Origin: Pseudonocardia bannensis
GTDB taxonomy: Bacteria > Actinomycetota > Actinomycetes > Mycobacteriales > Pseudonocardiaceae
Assembly (NCBI RefSeq): GCF_012911875.1
Contig: NZ_JAAXKZ010000023.1
Span: 1 to 54,398, forward strand
Direction: 5' to 3'
Length of the DNA stretch: 54,398 nt
Under the pieces are notes generated by a model. The model saw nothing but the letters and a program-made list of their open reading frames with translations. It had not been told where the DNA came from and made no database searches. Every line of letters starts with the position of its first letter. Position 1 is the stretch's first letter. This document shows positions 8,563 to 17,252 of the stretch, piece by piece. Made by a program: the position numbers and the translations under genes.

Positions 8563-10545
8563 ATGCTGGAGGATGTGGCGACCACCACACGCCCCCGGGA
8601 AGACCTCAAGCATCGGTTCGGCAGTTGGCTCCTGCACGACGTGAGCGACCGGCCGGGTGGCCGAGCGGGCCCGCACGCCCGGCCGCACCCGGAGCGGGAA
8701 GGACATCCCTGGTGGAAGGTCATGTGCCTCACCGGCGTCGACTACTTCTCGACCCTGGGGTACCAGCCGGCGATCGCGGCGCTGGCCGCTGGGATCCTGT
8801 CGCCGCTGGCGACGATCGTCCTCGTCCTCGTCACGCTGCTCGGGGCGCTGCCGGTCTACCGCCGGGTCGCCGAGGAGAGCCCGCACGGCGAGGGCTCCAT
8901 CGCGATACTCGAGCGGCTGCTGCCGTTCTGGCGGGGCAAGATCTTCGTTCTGATCCTGCTCGGCTTCGCGGCCACCGACTTCATGATCACGATGACTCTG
9001 TCCGCGGCCGACGCGACCGCGCACCTGGTCGAGAACCCGCTGGTCCCGCACGCCCTGGAAGACGACCGGGTGGGCATCACGCTGGTGCTGCTCGCGTTGC
9101 TCGGCGGGGTGTTCCTCGCCGGGTTCACCGAGGCCATCACGATCGCCGTGGCGCTCGTGGGGGTCTTCCTCAGCCTGAACCTCGTGGTGGTGGTGACCGG
9201 GCTCTGGCACGTCGCCACCGCAGCCGAGGTGTTCATCGACTGGACGCGCCTGCTCGTCAGCCAGTACCCGAACCCACTGCACATGGTGGCCGTCGCCCTG
9301 CTGGTGTTCCCCAAGCTCGCGCTGGGCCTGTCGGGGTTCGAGACCGGCGTCGCCGTGATGCCGCTGGTGGAGGGCGACCCGAACGACACCGAGGAGCGGC
9401 CGCTCGGCCGCATCCGCCGCACGAAGAAGCTCCTCACCACCGCAGCACTGATCATGAGCGGCTTCCTCATCACGTCGAGCCTGATCACCACGCTGCTCAT
9501 CCCGGCGCCGGAGTTCCAGCCCGGCGGGGCCGCCAACGGCCGTGCTCTCGCCTACCTCGCCCACGAGCACCTCGGCCAGTGGTTCGGCAGCGCCTACGAC
9601 GTCAGCACGATCGTCATCCTGTGGTTCGCCGGCGCCTCGGCGATGGCGGGACTGCTCAACCTTGTCCCCCGCTACCTGCCCCGCTACGGGATGGCGCCGC
9701 GCTGGGCGCAGGCCGTCCGCCCGCTCGTACTGGTGTTCACGACGATCGCCTTCCTCGTCACGATCCTGTTCGACGCCGACGTCGACGCACAGGGCGGCGC
9801 CTACGCGACCGGTGTGCTGGTGCTCATCACCTCGGCGGCGATCGCGGTCACCCTGTCGGCCCGCCGGCGGCGACAGCCGAGGGCCACGGTCGCCTTCGCG
9901 GCGATCTCCGTGGTGTTCGTCTACGCGACCATCACGAACATGGTCGAGCGGCCGGAGGGCGTGAAGATCGCGTCCTGCTTCATCGCGGGCATCATGATCG
10001 TGTCCTTCCTGTCCCGGGTGATCCGCTCGTTCGAGCTGCGGGTCACCGCGGTGGACCTCGACGAGACGGCCGAGCGGTTCATCCGCGAGCTGAGCCCGGG
10101 GCCGATCCGGCTGATCGCGCACGAGCCGCCGTCCGAGCGCGACGGCCGCTCCATCGACGAGGAGTACCGGGCGAAGCTCGCCGAGGAGCGCGCCGGCCAC
10201 CACATCCCCGATCCGGACAAGGTGCTGCTCGTCGAGGTCGAGGTCACGGACCCGTCGGACTTCGAGACCGAGCTCTGTGTCCGCGGGGAGCAGCGTGGCC
10301 CGTACCGGGTGCTGCGGGTGTCGGGCCCGGCGGTGCCGAACGCGATCGCCGCGCTGCTGCTGCACATCCGCGACATGACCGGCGTCCCCCCGCACATCTA
10401 CTTCGACTGGACCGAGGGCAACCCGGTGAAGCATCTGCTCCGGTACCTGTTCTTCGGCGACGGCGAGGTCGCCCCCGTGACCCGGGAGATCCTGCGCGAG
10501 GCCGAGCCGGACCCCCGGCGGCGTCCGGCGGTCCACGTGGGCTGA
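8563..10545 (+). CDS. APC-superfamily permease with cytosolic C-terminal domain
   Basis: This is a 660-residue integral membrane protein. A 50-residue cytosolic N-terminus is followed by about 12 hydrophobic segments; the first contains the helix break [15 protein letters not shown], typical of amino acid/polyamine/organocation transporters. From around residue 490 the chain becomes soluble ([17 protein letters not shown] to the end, 170 residues), an unusually long cytosolic tail. KimA-type potassium importers share a large C-terminal domain, but I cannot claim that assignment. The 238 bp upstream show no recognisable c-di-AMP riboswitch. The start is uncertain: the ATG at 8563 lies directly behind GGAGG and a GTG lies four codons later. 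It may be co-transcribed with the acidic protein downstream. Confidence 0.82.
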   Translation: MLEDVATTTRPREDLKHRFGSWLLHDVSDRPGGRAGPHARPHPEREGHPWWKVMCLTGVDYFSTLGYQPAIAALAAGILSPLATIVLVLVTLLGALPVYRRVAEESPHGEGSIAILERLLPFWRGKIFVLILLGFAATDFMITMTLSAADATAHLVENPLVPHALEDDRVGITLVLLALLGGVFLAGFTEAITIAVALVGVFLSLNLVVVVTGLWHVATAAEVFIDWTRLLVSQYPNPLHMVAVALLVFPKLALGLSGFETGVAVMPLVEGDPNDTEERPLGRIRRTKKLLTTAALIMSGFLITSSLITTLLIPAPEFQPGGAANGRALAYLAHEHLGQWFGSAYDVSTIVILWFAGASAMAGLLNLVPRYLPRYGMAPRWAQAVRPLVLVFTTIAFLVTILFDADVDAQGGAYATGVLVLITSAAIAVTLSARRRRQPRATVAFAAISVVFVYATITNMVERPEGVKIASCFIAGIMIVSFLSRVIRSFELRVTAVDLDETAERFIRELSPGPIRLIAHEPPSERDGRSIDEEYRAKLAEERAGHHIPDPDKVLLVEVEVTDPSDFETELCVRGEQRGPYRVLRVSGPAVPNAIAALLLHIRDMTGVPPHIYFDWTEGNPVKHLLRYLFFGDGEVAPVTREILREAEPDPRRRPAVHVG

Positions 10546-10589
10546 GCAGATCAACCCGGACGCGCCGAAAGGTGTATCCGTGCCCGACA

Positions 10590-10614
10590 GGGGGCACCCG
10601 GTGGGGGCACCCGG
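10590..10614 (+). repeat. tandem GGGGGCACCCGG repeat
   Basis: Two identical 12-base copies lie at 10590-10601 and 10603-10614, 20 bases before the start of the small acidic gene and just ahead of its AAAGGAAAGGA ribosome site. Each is partly self-complementary. It may be only a local duplication. Confidence 0.4.
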
Positions 10615-10634
10615 AAAGGAAAGGAACACGACAC

Positions 10635-10892
10635 ATGGGTATCGAGGATCCCGAGCCGGACGTGCTCGAGCAGCGGGTGCCCGCGGTGGCGGACGCCGAG
10701 GACGACGAGCTCGAGGAGCTGCCGGACGGGCTCGCCGAGGTACCGATCGAGGCCGATCCCGCCGATGTCGCCGAGGACCTGGAGGACGTGATCCTCACGG
10801 TCCCGCGTGATACGCCGCTCGAGGCGGATCCGGCCGACGTCGCCGAGCAGCGCCGCGAGATCCCGCACGACGATCTGGACCAGGACGTCTGA
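10635..10892 (+). CDS. small acidic protein with ADPADVAE repeats
   Basis: This is an 85-residue, strongly acidic protein rich in Asp and Glu, with no membrane segment. The motif EADPADVAE occurs twice (about residues 39-47 and 63-71). Short proteins with this motif are, to my knowledge, common in mycobacteria and pseudonocardiae, but no function is established. The charge and low complexity suggest an intrinsically disordered protein. The ATG has a good purine-rich ribosome site. It follows the APC permease by 89 bp and may share its transcript. Confidence 0.75.
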   Translation: MGIEDPEPDVLEQRVPAVADAEDDELEELPDGLAEVPIEADPADVAEDLEDVILTVPRDTPLEADPADVAEQRREIPHDDLDQDV

Positions 10893-10903
10893 TCCGGACT
10901 ATC

Positions 10904-10918
10904 GCTGGCATAGCCAGC
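10904..10918. promoter_or_regulatory. inverted repeat GCTGGC-ATA-GCCAGC before the P450 operon
   Basis: A perfect 6-3-6 palindrome lies 12 bases after the acidic gene and about 74 bases before the P450 start. It could be an operator for the P450-UbiX operon, for instance for the LysR protein at the far end, or a weak terminator of the acidic gene. The sequence cannot decide between these. Confidence 0.35.
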
Positions 10919-10991
10919 TGGGCATCGACCCGACGGGACGTACCTCACAGACTCGATGCGCACACACGCGTCGACGGAGGTGAGGGCGACG

Positions 10992-12179
10992 GTGCCCGAC
11001 AACGAGCCGACCACGATCGAGACGTCCCTGCAGTTCGATCCGCATTCTCCGGATCTCTCCCCCACCCGCGCCTACGAGCTCTATGCGGACCTGCGCGAGC
11101 GGTGCCCGGTGGCGCACGGTGAGAAGTACGGCGGCTACTGGGCGGTGTCGCGCTACGACGATGTGCGCGCCGTCGCGCTGGACCACGAGACGTACTCCTC
11201 GACCGGCGGGGTCTACGTCCCGGCCGTCTCGGACAACCGGTTCCCACCGATCGACCACGACCCGCCGGAGCACGCCGGGTTCCGCGCCCTGATCGCGCCG
11301 CTGACCAGCGGCGCCGCGGCGAAGGCGATGGAGCCGAAGATCCAAGCCACCGTCGACCGGCTGGTCGACGCGTTCATCGACCGGGGCCGGGCCGAGCTCG
11401 TCGACGAGCTGTCCACGCCGCTGCCGCTCGACGTCATCACCCAGCTCTACGACCTGGGCCCGCAGCAGACCGAGGACATCCGCTCCTACTCCCTGGAGTT
11501 CCTGGAGCACGCCTCCGGCCCGCGCAGCCGCGAGATCCTCGACCGGGTCTGCCGCTACTGGATCTCGCTGTTCGACGAGCGCCGGGCCGAGCCTCGCGAC
11601 GACTTCCTGACCGGCCTGCTCGAGTCCAACGAGGCGCTGGGCGCGAGCGACGGTGAGCTCGCCAACATGATGTTCATCCTGACCTACGCGGGGCACGACT
11701 CGACCGCTCTCGGGCTGAGCAACGCCCTGCTCTACCTCGCCGAACACCCGGACGTGCAGCAGCGGCTCGTCGACGAGCCCAAGCTGGTGCCGTCGATGAT
11801 CGACGAGATCCTGCGCTACGAGACGCCACTGCACTGGTTCCCGCGGCAGCTCACGAAGGATGCGTGCCTGCGGGGGCAGCACATGCAGGCGGGCGATCGG
11901 GTGCTGCTGCTGTTCGCCTCCGCCAACCGGGATCCGGAGGCGTTCGACCGGGCCGACGAGATCGTCATCGACCGCCGCCCGAACCGGCACCTCGCCTTCG
12001 GCGCGGGCATCCACACCTGCCCGGGGATGGCGCTGGCCAAGCTGGAGACCAAGCTCGCCGTGGAGACGGTGCTGCGCCGCATCCCCGGATTCCGGATCGA
12101 CGGTGGGGTCACGCGCACCGACCCGCTGGAGGGCGGGGGCCGCCACCTCGGTGTTCGGACCCTGCCGGTGACCTGGTGA
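10992..12179 (+). CDS. cytochrome P450
   Basis: This is a soluble class-I-type bacterial P450 of 395 residues. The I-helix oxygen-activation motif AGHDST is at 233-238, the K-helix ExxR (EILR) at 272-275, and the heme-binding loop FGAGIHTCPG has its Cys ligand at 343. I chose the GTG at 10992 because GGAGGTGAGGG lies directly upstream; an ATG at 10956 would add 12 residues but has no ribosome site. No ferredoxin or reductase gene is nearby, so redox partners must come from elsewhere. It is the first gene of a P450-MHS-SDR-UbiD-UbiX operon, so it probably hydroxylates or O-dealkylates an imported acid. The substrate is unknown. Confidence 0.95.
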   Translation: MPDNEPTTIETSLQFDPHSPDLSPTRAYELYADLRERCPVAHGEKYGGYWAVSRYDDVRAVALDHETYSSTGGVYVPAVSDNRFPPIDHDPPEHAGFRALIAPLTSGAAAKAMEPKIQATVDRLVDAFIDRGRAELVDELSTPLPLDVITQLYDLGPQQTEDIRSYSLEFLEHASGPRSREILDRVCRYWISLFDERRAEPRDDFLTGLLESNEALGASDGELANMMFILTYAGHDSTALGLSNALLYLAEHPDVQQRLVDEPKLVPSMIDEILRYETPLHWFPRQLTKDACLRGQHMQAGDRVLLLFASANRDPEAFDRADEIVIDRRPNRHLAFGAGIHTCPGMALAKLETKLAVETVLRRIPGFRIDGGVTRTDPLEGGGRHLGVRTLPVTW

Positions 12180-13564
12180 GCGCCGCGGTCACGGTGGAGG
12201 GTGGGCCGCCCACCCGCCGGCAGATGGTCACAGCGGGCAGCGCGTCCACCGTCGGTTTCGCGTTCGACCTGTTCGACCTGTTCATCCTGCTGTACGTGGC
12301 CTCGACGATCGGGCCGCTGTTCTTCCCGGCCGAGAGCGCCACCCTGCAGTTGGCCGCCACGTACGCGTCCTTCGGTGTCAGCCTGGTGATGCGCCCGCTC
12401 GGCGGGGCGGTCTTCGGCCGCTACGCCGACCGCCTCGGCCGGCGGCGCAGCATGATCGTGACGATCACCGGGGTCGGCCTGGCGACCGCGCTGATGGGCG
12501 CGTTGCCGACCTACGACACGGTCGGGGTGCTCGCCCCGCTGCTGTTCGTGGTGCTGCGCCTGGTACAGGGCCTGCTCGTCGGCGGTGTGGTGGCCTCGAC
12601 GCACACGCTGGGTACCGAGACCGTCTCGCAACGCTGGCGCGGCCTGGTCTCCGGCCTGATCAGCGGCGGCGGTGCGGGCCTCGGCGCGGTCATCGCCTCG
12701 CTGGTGTTCCTCGCGGTGTCGGCGGCCTTCCCCGGTCCGGCGTTCACCGAGTGGGGCTGGCGGGTCATGTTCTTCACCGGTCTCGCGGCGTCGCTGATCA
12801 GCCTGCTGCTCTTCCGGTTCATCGAGGAGTCGCCGCTGTGGGCGCAGACGGCGAGCAGGCCCGCCGCGGAACCCGCACCGGCGCGCGACCTGTGGGCCCC
12901 GGGACGCCGGGGCGTGCTGCTGACCAGCCTGGCGCTGGTCATCGGCGCGGGCGCGCAGTACTACCTCAGCTCGGGCTTCCTGCCGACGTTCCTCGGTTCG
13001 GTCAACGAGGTGCCACCCGGGCCGCGGGGCATGTTGCTGGTGTGGACCAGCCTGGCGATCCTGCCGGTCGCGCTGCTGGTGGGGCACCTGTCCGAGCGCT
13101 TCGGCCGCCGCCCGATCTTCCTGGGTGTCGGCGTGGTCAACCTCGTCGCGCTACCGCTGCTGGTGCTGGCGATGGCCGGTCTCGGCCCGGCCGACACCGG
13201 CGCCCTGCTCGGCTACGGCCTGCTGCTCACGGTGCTCGCCAACGCGTCCTACGCCGCGGTGCCGATCTACCTCAACGAGCGCTTCCCGACCCGGCTGCGT
13301 GCGACCGCGACGGCGCTGGTGTGGAACGGCGGGTTCGCCCTCGGTGGCCTGTCGACCACGTTCGTCACGGCGGCCAGCCCGACGGTCGCCGACATCCCCG
13401 GCCGGCTGGCCCTGTTCCTGGCGGGCTGCGTCGCCGTGTTCCTCATCGGCGCCGCGCTCTCCCCCGAGACCCGGGGCGCCCTCGAGCGCTCCCCCGCCGG
13501 CACGGACGCGCAGACCGGCCCGGACGCCCCGGCGGCCGCCGCCACCCCTGCCTCCCAGGCATGA
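12176..13564 (+). CDS. MHS-family metabolite/H+ symporter
   Basis: This is a 12-helix MFS transporter of the metabolite:H+ symporter group, 462 residues. Motif A is FGRYADRLGRRRSMIV. The segment LRLVQGLLVGGVVASTHTLGTE and the RFGRRPIF loop in the second half fit MHS proteins such as shikimate or aromatic-acid importers. The GTG start overlaps the P450 stop by 4 bp (GTGA). Position inside a decarboxylase operon suggests it imports the carboxylic acid processed by the neighbours. This is inference from context. Confidence 0.9.
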   Translation: MSAAVTVEGGPPTRRQMVTAGSASTVGFAFDLFDLFILLYVASTIGPLFFPAESATLQLAATYASFGVSLVMRPLGGAVFGRYADRLGRRRSMIVTITGVGLATALMGALPTYDTVGVLAPLLFVVLRLVQGLLVGGVVASTHTLGTETVSQRWRGLVSGLISGGGAGLGAVIASLVFLAVSAAFPGPAFTEWGWRVMFFTGLAASLISLLLFRFIEESPLWAQTASRPAAEPAPARDLWAPGRRGVLLTSLALVIGAGAQYYLSSGFLPTFLGSVNEVPPGPRGMLLVWTSLAILPVALLVGHLSERFGRRPIFLGVGVVNLVALPLLVLAMAGLGPADTGALLGYGLLLTVLANASYAAVPIYLNERFPTRLRATATALVWNGGFALGGLSTTFVTAASPTVADIPGRLALFLAGCVAVFLIGAALSPETRGALERSPAGTDAQTGPDAPAAAATPASQA

Positions 13565-13584
13565 CCCCGTACGAGAGGACATCC

Positions 13585-14361
13585 ATGACCACCGAGGGAC
13601 ACACCGGCCGCACCGTCGTCGTCACCGGCGCCGGCGGCGGGATCGGCGGCGAGTACGTCATGGCGTTCGCCGCGGCCGGTGCGAACGTCGTGGCCACCGA
13701 CGTCGCCGCCGCGGCCGATGCGGGCACGGCGCTGGCCGAGAAGGCGAGCGCGGCCGGTGCCGGCCGGGTGGCCTTCGTGGCCGCCGACGTCACCTCCGAC
13801 GCCGACTGGGAGCGCGTCGTCGACACCGCGCAGCGCGAGTTCGGCCGGCTCGACGCGCTGGTCAACAACGCCGCGATCTACCAGGGCCTGGGTACCAAGA
13901 AGCACCTGACCGAGCTGACGAACGACGAGTGGGACCGGGTGCTCACGGTCAACGTGCGCGGCACCTGGCAGGCGATCAGGGCGATCGTGCCCACGATGCG
14001 CGCGAGCGGCGGCGGGCGGATCGTCAACATCTCCTCGACGGTGGCGCGGATGGGCGCGCCCGGGTTCGCGCACTACGTAGCGTCCAAGGCGGCCGTCGAC
14101 GGGCTGACCCGCGCGGCGGCACGCGAGCTGGGCCCCGACGCCATCACGGTCAACGGTGTCGCCCCCGGCCTGGTCAGCGACGACGCGAGCCGCACCCTCA
14201 ACACCGGCGACTACATCGCGATGGCCGCGAAGAGCCGCGCGCTGGGCCGGGAGATGGCGCCGGACGACCTGGTCGGTGCGGTGCTCTGGCTCGCCTCGCC
14301 CTCCAGCGGGTTCGTCACCGGGCAGACCGTCGTCGTGGACGGCGGCGGGGTGTTCTCGTGA
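13585..14361 (+). CDS. short-chain dehydrogenase/reductase
   Basis: This is a classical SDR of 258 residues. The Rossmann glycine motif is TGAGGGIG (14-21), the structural motif NNA is at 94-96, catalytic Ser is at about 150-151, and the YxxxK pair is Y164/K168. The ending VTGQTVVVDGGG is typical. Asp39, following the second strand, suggests NAD(H) preference. The ATG at 13585 has GAGAGG upstream, and the gap to the transporter gene is 20 bp. In this operon it could oxidise the alcohol made by the P450 before decarboxylation by the UbiD-like enzyme. Confidence 0.93.
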   Translation: MTTEGHTGRTVVVTGAGGGIGGEYVMAFAAAGANVVATDVAAAADAGTALAEKASAAGAGRVAFVAADVTSDADWERVVDTAQREFGRLDALVNNAAIYQGLGTKKHLTELTNDEWDRVLTVNVRGTWQAIRAIVPTMRASGGGRIVNISSTVARMGAPGFAHYVASKAAVDGLTRAAARELGPDAITVNGVAPGLVSDDASRTLNTGDYIAMAAKSRALGREMAPDDLVGAVLWLASPSSGFVTGQTVVVDGGGVFS

Positions 14362-15719
14362 CGGCCGGGGCCAGCGATCTGCGGACCTGGCTGGACCTGC
14401 TCGACGGCCGCGGTGAGCTGGCACGGCTGAAGCACCCGATCGACCCCGATCAGGACGTCGCCGCCGTCCTGGAGCGGGCCGACGGCCGCCGGGCCGTGCG
14501 CTTCGACGACGTCGCCGGCGCGGAGTTCCCGCTGGTGGGCAACACCGTCGTCAGCCGCGAACAGCTCGGCCTGGCGCTGGGCTGCGGTCCGCACGAGGTG
14601 GCCGACCGGTTCGCCGCGGCGCTCGACGCCCCCCGCCCGTGCCGGCAGGTCGACCGCGACGCCGCCCCCGTGCTGGCCAACCGGCTGACCGGTGAGCGGC
14701 TGCTCTCGGCGTTGCCGCTCACCCGCCAGCACGAGCACGACGGCGGGATGTACCTGACCTCGGCGCTGCTCGCGGTCCGCGACCCGGCGAGCGGGACGAT
14801 GAACCTGTCGATCAACCGGTTGCTCGCCGCCGGGGAGCGGGAACTGCGGGCGCTGCTGCTGCCCGGGCGGTTGCGGCGGATCTTCACCGAGGCCGAGGCG
14901 GCGGGCCGGGATCTCGACGTCGCGCTCGTCGTCGGAGTGCACCCGACCCTGGTGCTGGCCAGCCAGTCCCCCGCCGACCGGGAGCTCGACGATCTGGAGG
15001 TGGCGAGCGCGCTCGCCGCCGAGCCGCTGGACCTGGTCGCCGCGCCGACCGTCGACGCACTGGTCCCGGCGGGCGCGGAGTTCGTGCTGGAGGGCCGGTT
15101 CCGCGCGGGCCGGCGCGAGGCCGAGGGGCCGTTCGGGGAGTACCCGCGTACCTACGGCCCGGGTGGCCCGGCGCCCGTGATCGACCTGATCGACGCCTGG
15201 CATCGCGGCGACGCGGTGTTCCAGACGATCCTGTCCGGCGGCCGCGAGCACTTCTACGCCGGCGGGCTGCCGCGGGAGGCGATGTGCCTGCGCGCGCTGC
15301 GCCGCGCCGGGTTGGACGTCGCCGGGCTGCGGCTGCCGGAATCGGGGTCGTGCCGGCTGGCCGCCGTCGTGGCGCTGCGGAACCCGGCGCCGGGAGCGGC
15401 CACCACCGCCATGCTCACGCTGTTCCTCACCGCCGCGACGATCAAGCAGGTGACGGTGGTCGACGACGACGTCGACGTGCTCGACGACGAGCAGATCGGC
15501 TGGGCGGTGGCCACCCGGGTGCAGGCCGACCGCGACCTGCTGGTGGTCCCCGGCGCCAAGGGCAGCAGCCTGGACCCGTCGGCGACCGGCGCCCTCACGG
15601 CGAAGCTGGGTGTCGACGCGACGGTGCCGGCGGACGATCGCGAGAAGTACCGGCAGATGCGGGTGAGCCCGGCCGATCCCGAGCGGGTGCGCGCGCACCT
15701 GGCCGAGCTGGGGCTGTAG
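14358..15719 (+). CDS. UbiD-family (prenylated-FMN) decarboxylase
   Basis: This is a 453-residue reversible (de)carboxylase using prenylated FMN supplied by UbiX. The catalytic set is visible: Arg154 in SINR, and the pair Glu256/Glu261 in EGPFGEYPRTYG, which matches the Arg-Glu-Glu constellation of UbiD enzymes. The C-terminal segment with DDDVDVLDDEQIGWAVATR is also characteristic. The GTG start overlaps the SDR stop by 4 bp. The family acts on aromatic, heteroaromatic and alpha,beta-unsaturated acids. The transporter, P450 and SDR partners suggest a catabolic rather than ubiquinone role, since actinobacteria make menaquinone. Confidence 0.93.
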   Translation: MTAGASDLRTWLDLLDGRGELARLKHPIDPDQDVAAVLERADGRRAVRFDDVAGAEFPLVGNTVVSREQLGLALGCGPHEVADRFAAALDAPRPCRQVDRDAAPVLANRLTGERLLSALPLTRQHEHDGGMYLTSALLAVRDPASGTMNLSINRLLAAGERELRALLLPGRLRRIFTEAEAAGRDLDVALVVGVHPTLVLASQSPADRELDDLEVASALAAEPLDLVAAPTVDALVPAGAEFVLEGRFRAGRREAEGPFGEYPRTYGPGGPAPVIDLIDAWHRGDAVFQTILSGGREHFYAGGLPREAMCLRALRRAGLDVAGLRLPESGSCRLAAVVALRNPAPGAATTAMLTLFLTAATIKQVTVVDDDVDVLDDEQIGWAVATRVQADRDLLVVPGAKGSSLDPSATGALTAKLGVDATVPADDREKYRQMRVSPADPERVRAHLAELGL

Positions 15720-15722
15720 CCG

Positions 15723-16319
15723 ATGAAGCAGATCATCGTCGCGCTGACCGGGGCCTCCGGGGCGATCTACGGCATCCGGGCCCTGGAGATCCTGCGTGCG
15801 CAGCCGGACGTGGAGACCCACCTCGTGCTGACCAAGGCGGCGCGCGCCACGATCGGCTACGAGACCGATCGCAGCGTGGCCGACGTGCGCGCGCTGGCCG
15901 ACGTCGTGCACTCCGACAACGACCTCGGTGCGCCCATCTCCAGCGGGTCGTTCCGCACGGCCGGGATGCTCGTGGCCCCGTGCAGCGTGAAGACGCTGTC
16001 GGGCATCGCGACCAGCTATGACGACTCGCTGGTCGTGCGCGCGGCCGACGTCGTGCTCAAGGAGCGGCGGCGGCTCGTGCTGCTGCTGCGCGAGACGCCG
16101 CTGCACGCCGGGCACATCCGGCTGATGGCCGACGTGACGGCGTCGGGGGCGATCGTGATGCCCCCGGTGCCCGCGTTCTACGCCCGGCCGGCCAGTGTCG
16201 CGGACATCGTCGACCACACCGTCGGGCGGGCGCTGGACCTGCTCGGCATCGACACCGACGCCGTGCAGCGCTGGGACGGCGACCGGCGGCCCGAGGACGG
16301 AACCGTGCACCGGCTCTGA
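15723..16319 (+). CDS. ubiX: flavin prenyltransferase, UbiX family
   Basis: This is a 198-residue enzyme that attaches a dimethylallyl unit to reduced FMN, producing the prenyl-FMN cofactor of the UbiD partner encoded just upstream. The N-terminal ALTGASGAIYG nucleotide-binding loop, the GSFRTAGMLVAPCSVKTL segment and the LVLLLRETPLHAGHIRLM segment are diagnostic. The gap to the ubiD-like stop is 3 bp, so the two are made together. It ends 7 bp before the convergent LysR stop, and no terminator fits in between. Confidence 0.95.
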   Translation: MKQIIVALTGASGAIYGIRALEILRAQPDVETHLVLTKAARATIGYETDRSVADVRALADVVHSDNDLGAPISSGSFRTAGMLVAPCSVKTLSGIATSYDDSLVVRAADVVLKERRRLVLLLRETPLHAGHIRLMADVTASGAIVMPPVPAFYARPASVADIVDHTVGRALDLLGIDTDAVQRWDGDRRPEDGTVHRL

Positions 16320-16326
16320 TCGCCGG

Positions 16327-17226
16327 TCAGGTTGAGGCGGTGCAGCGCAGGACATCGAGGAACGCCGCGACGGGCGCCGAGGTCAGCGCGCTCTCCCGCC
16401 ACACGACGCCCAGCTCGCGGTAGGTCGCCGGGTCCCGGACGGCGACGATGTCGGCGGGGTCGTGGCCGCCGTGGCCGTCACTGCCGGCGGCCAGCCGCGG
16501 CAGCAGCGCGACGCCCATCCCGGCCCGGACCATGCCGTGCACGATCGACAGCTGACCGGTCTCCAGGATGTGCCGCGGCGCGAACCCCGCCTCGGCGCAG
16601 AGCCGGTCGGCGAGCTCGCGCAGCCCGTAGCCGGGGCGCATCCCGACGAAGTCCTCGTCGGCGAGCTCGCGCAGCCACACCCCGTCCGGGCGGCCCCGCA
16701 GCGGGTGCCCGGGCGGCACCAGCAGCACGAGCGGCTCGCGGACCAGCGTTTCGCAGCCCAGCCCGGGCAGCGATGTGGGCAACCGGGTCATGGCCAGGTC
16801 GAGCTCGCCGTCGCGCACCATCCGCTCGAACTCACGGGACACGTCGTGTTCGACGAGCTGGACGGTCACGGCCGGGTGGGCGCGCCGGAACGTCGCGAGC
16901 ACCGCGGGGAGCAGGTACGCGCCGATGCTCGGCAACACGCCCACGGACACCCGGCCCCCGCGCAGCCCGGTCACCTCGTCGACCCGCTCGCGGCCGCGTT
17001 CGATCTCGGCCAGCGCCCGGACGGCGTGCTGGAGCAGGACCTCCCCCGCGGCGGTGAGGACGAGGTTGCGCCCGGTGCGCTCGAACAGCCTGGCCCCGAC
17101 GTCCTGCTCCAGCTTGCGGATCTGCACCGACAGCGAGGGCTGGGCGAGGAACAGCCGCGCAGCGGCCCGGGTGAAGCTGCGTTCCTCGGCGACGGCGACG
17201 AAGTAGCGCAGCTGATGCAGCTCCAC
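16327..17226 (-). CDS. LysR-family transcriptional regulator
   Basis: This is a 299-residue LTTR. The winged HTH occupies residues 1-60 (ELHQLRYFVAVAEERSFTRAA, LAQPSLSVQIRKLE, VGARLFERTGR), followed by the periplasmic-binding-like effector domain from about 90. The GTG at 17226 has GAGGGA upstream; an ATG further up would extend into the previous gene. It lies 26 bp downstream of the AtuA-like gene on the same strand and tail-to-tail with ubiX. It can therefore ride on the long minus-strand operon transcript while possibly controlling the P450-UbiX operon. Its target is not shown by the sequence. Confidence 0.92.
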   Translation of the reverse strand: MELHQLRYFVAVAEERSFTRAAARLFLAQPSLSVQIRKLEQDVGARLFERTGRNLVLTAAGEVLLQHAVRALAEIERGRERVDEVTGLRGGRVSVGVLPSIGAYLLPAVLATFRRAHPAVTVQLVEHDVSREFERMVRDGELDLAMTRLPTSLPGLGCETLVREPLVLLVPPGHPLRGRPDGVWLRELADEDFVGMRPGYGLRELADRLCAEAGFAPRHILETGQLSIVHGMVRAGMGVALLPRLAAGSDGHGGHDPADIVAVRDPATYRELGVVWRESALTSAPVAAFLDVLRCTAST

Positions 17227-17252
17227 CGCGGAACTCCCTCGTCGGGTCTCGG

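Noticed and set aside
14211-16355. Very long open frames antisense to real genes, here and opposite the APC permease, HtrA, carboxylase and phosphofructokinase genes.
   Set aside because: Typical by-product of high third-position GC; the translations are Arg/Gly/Pro/His-rich and lack any fold signature, while the opposite frame has clear families.
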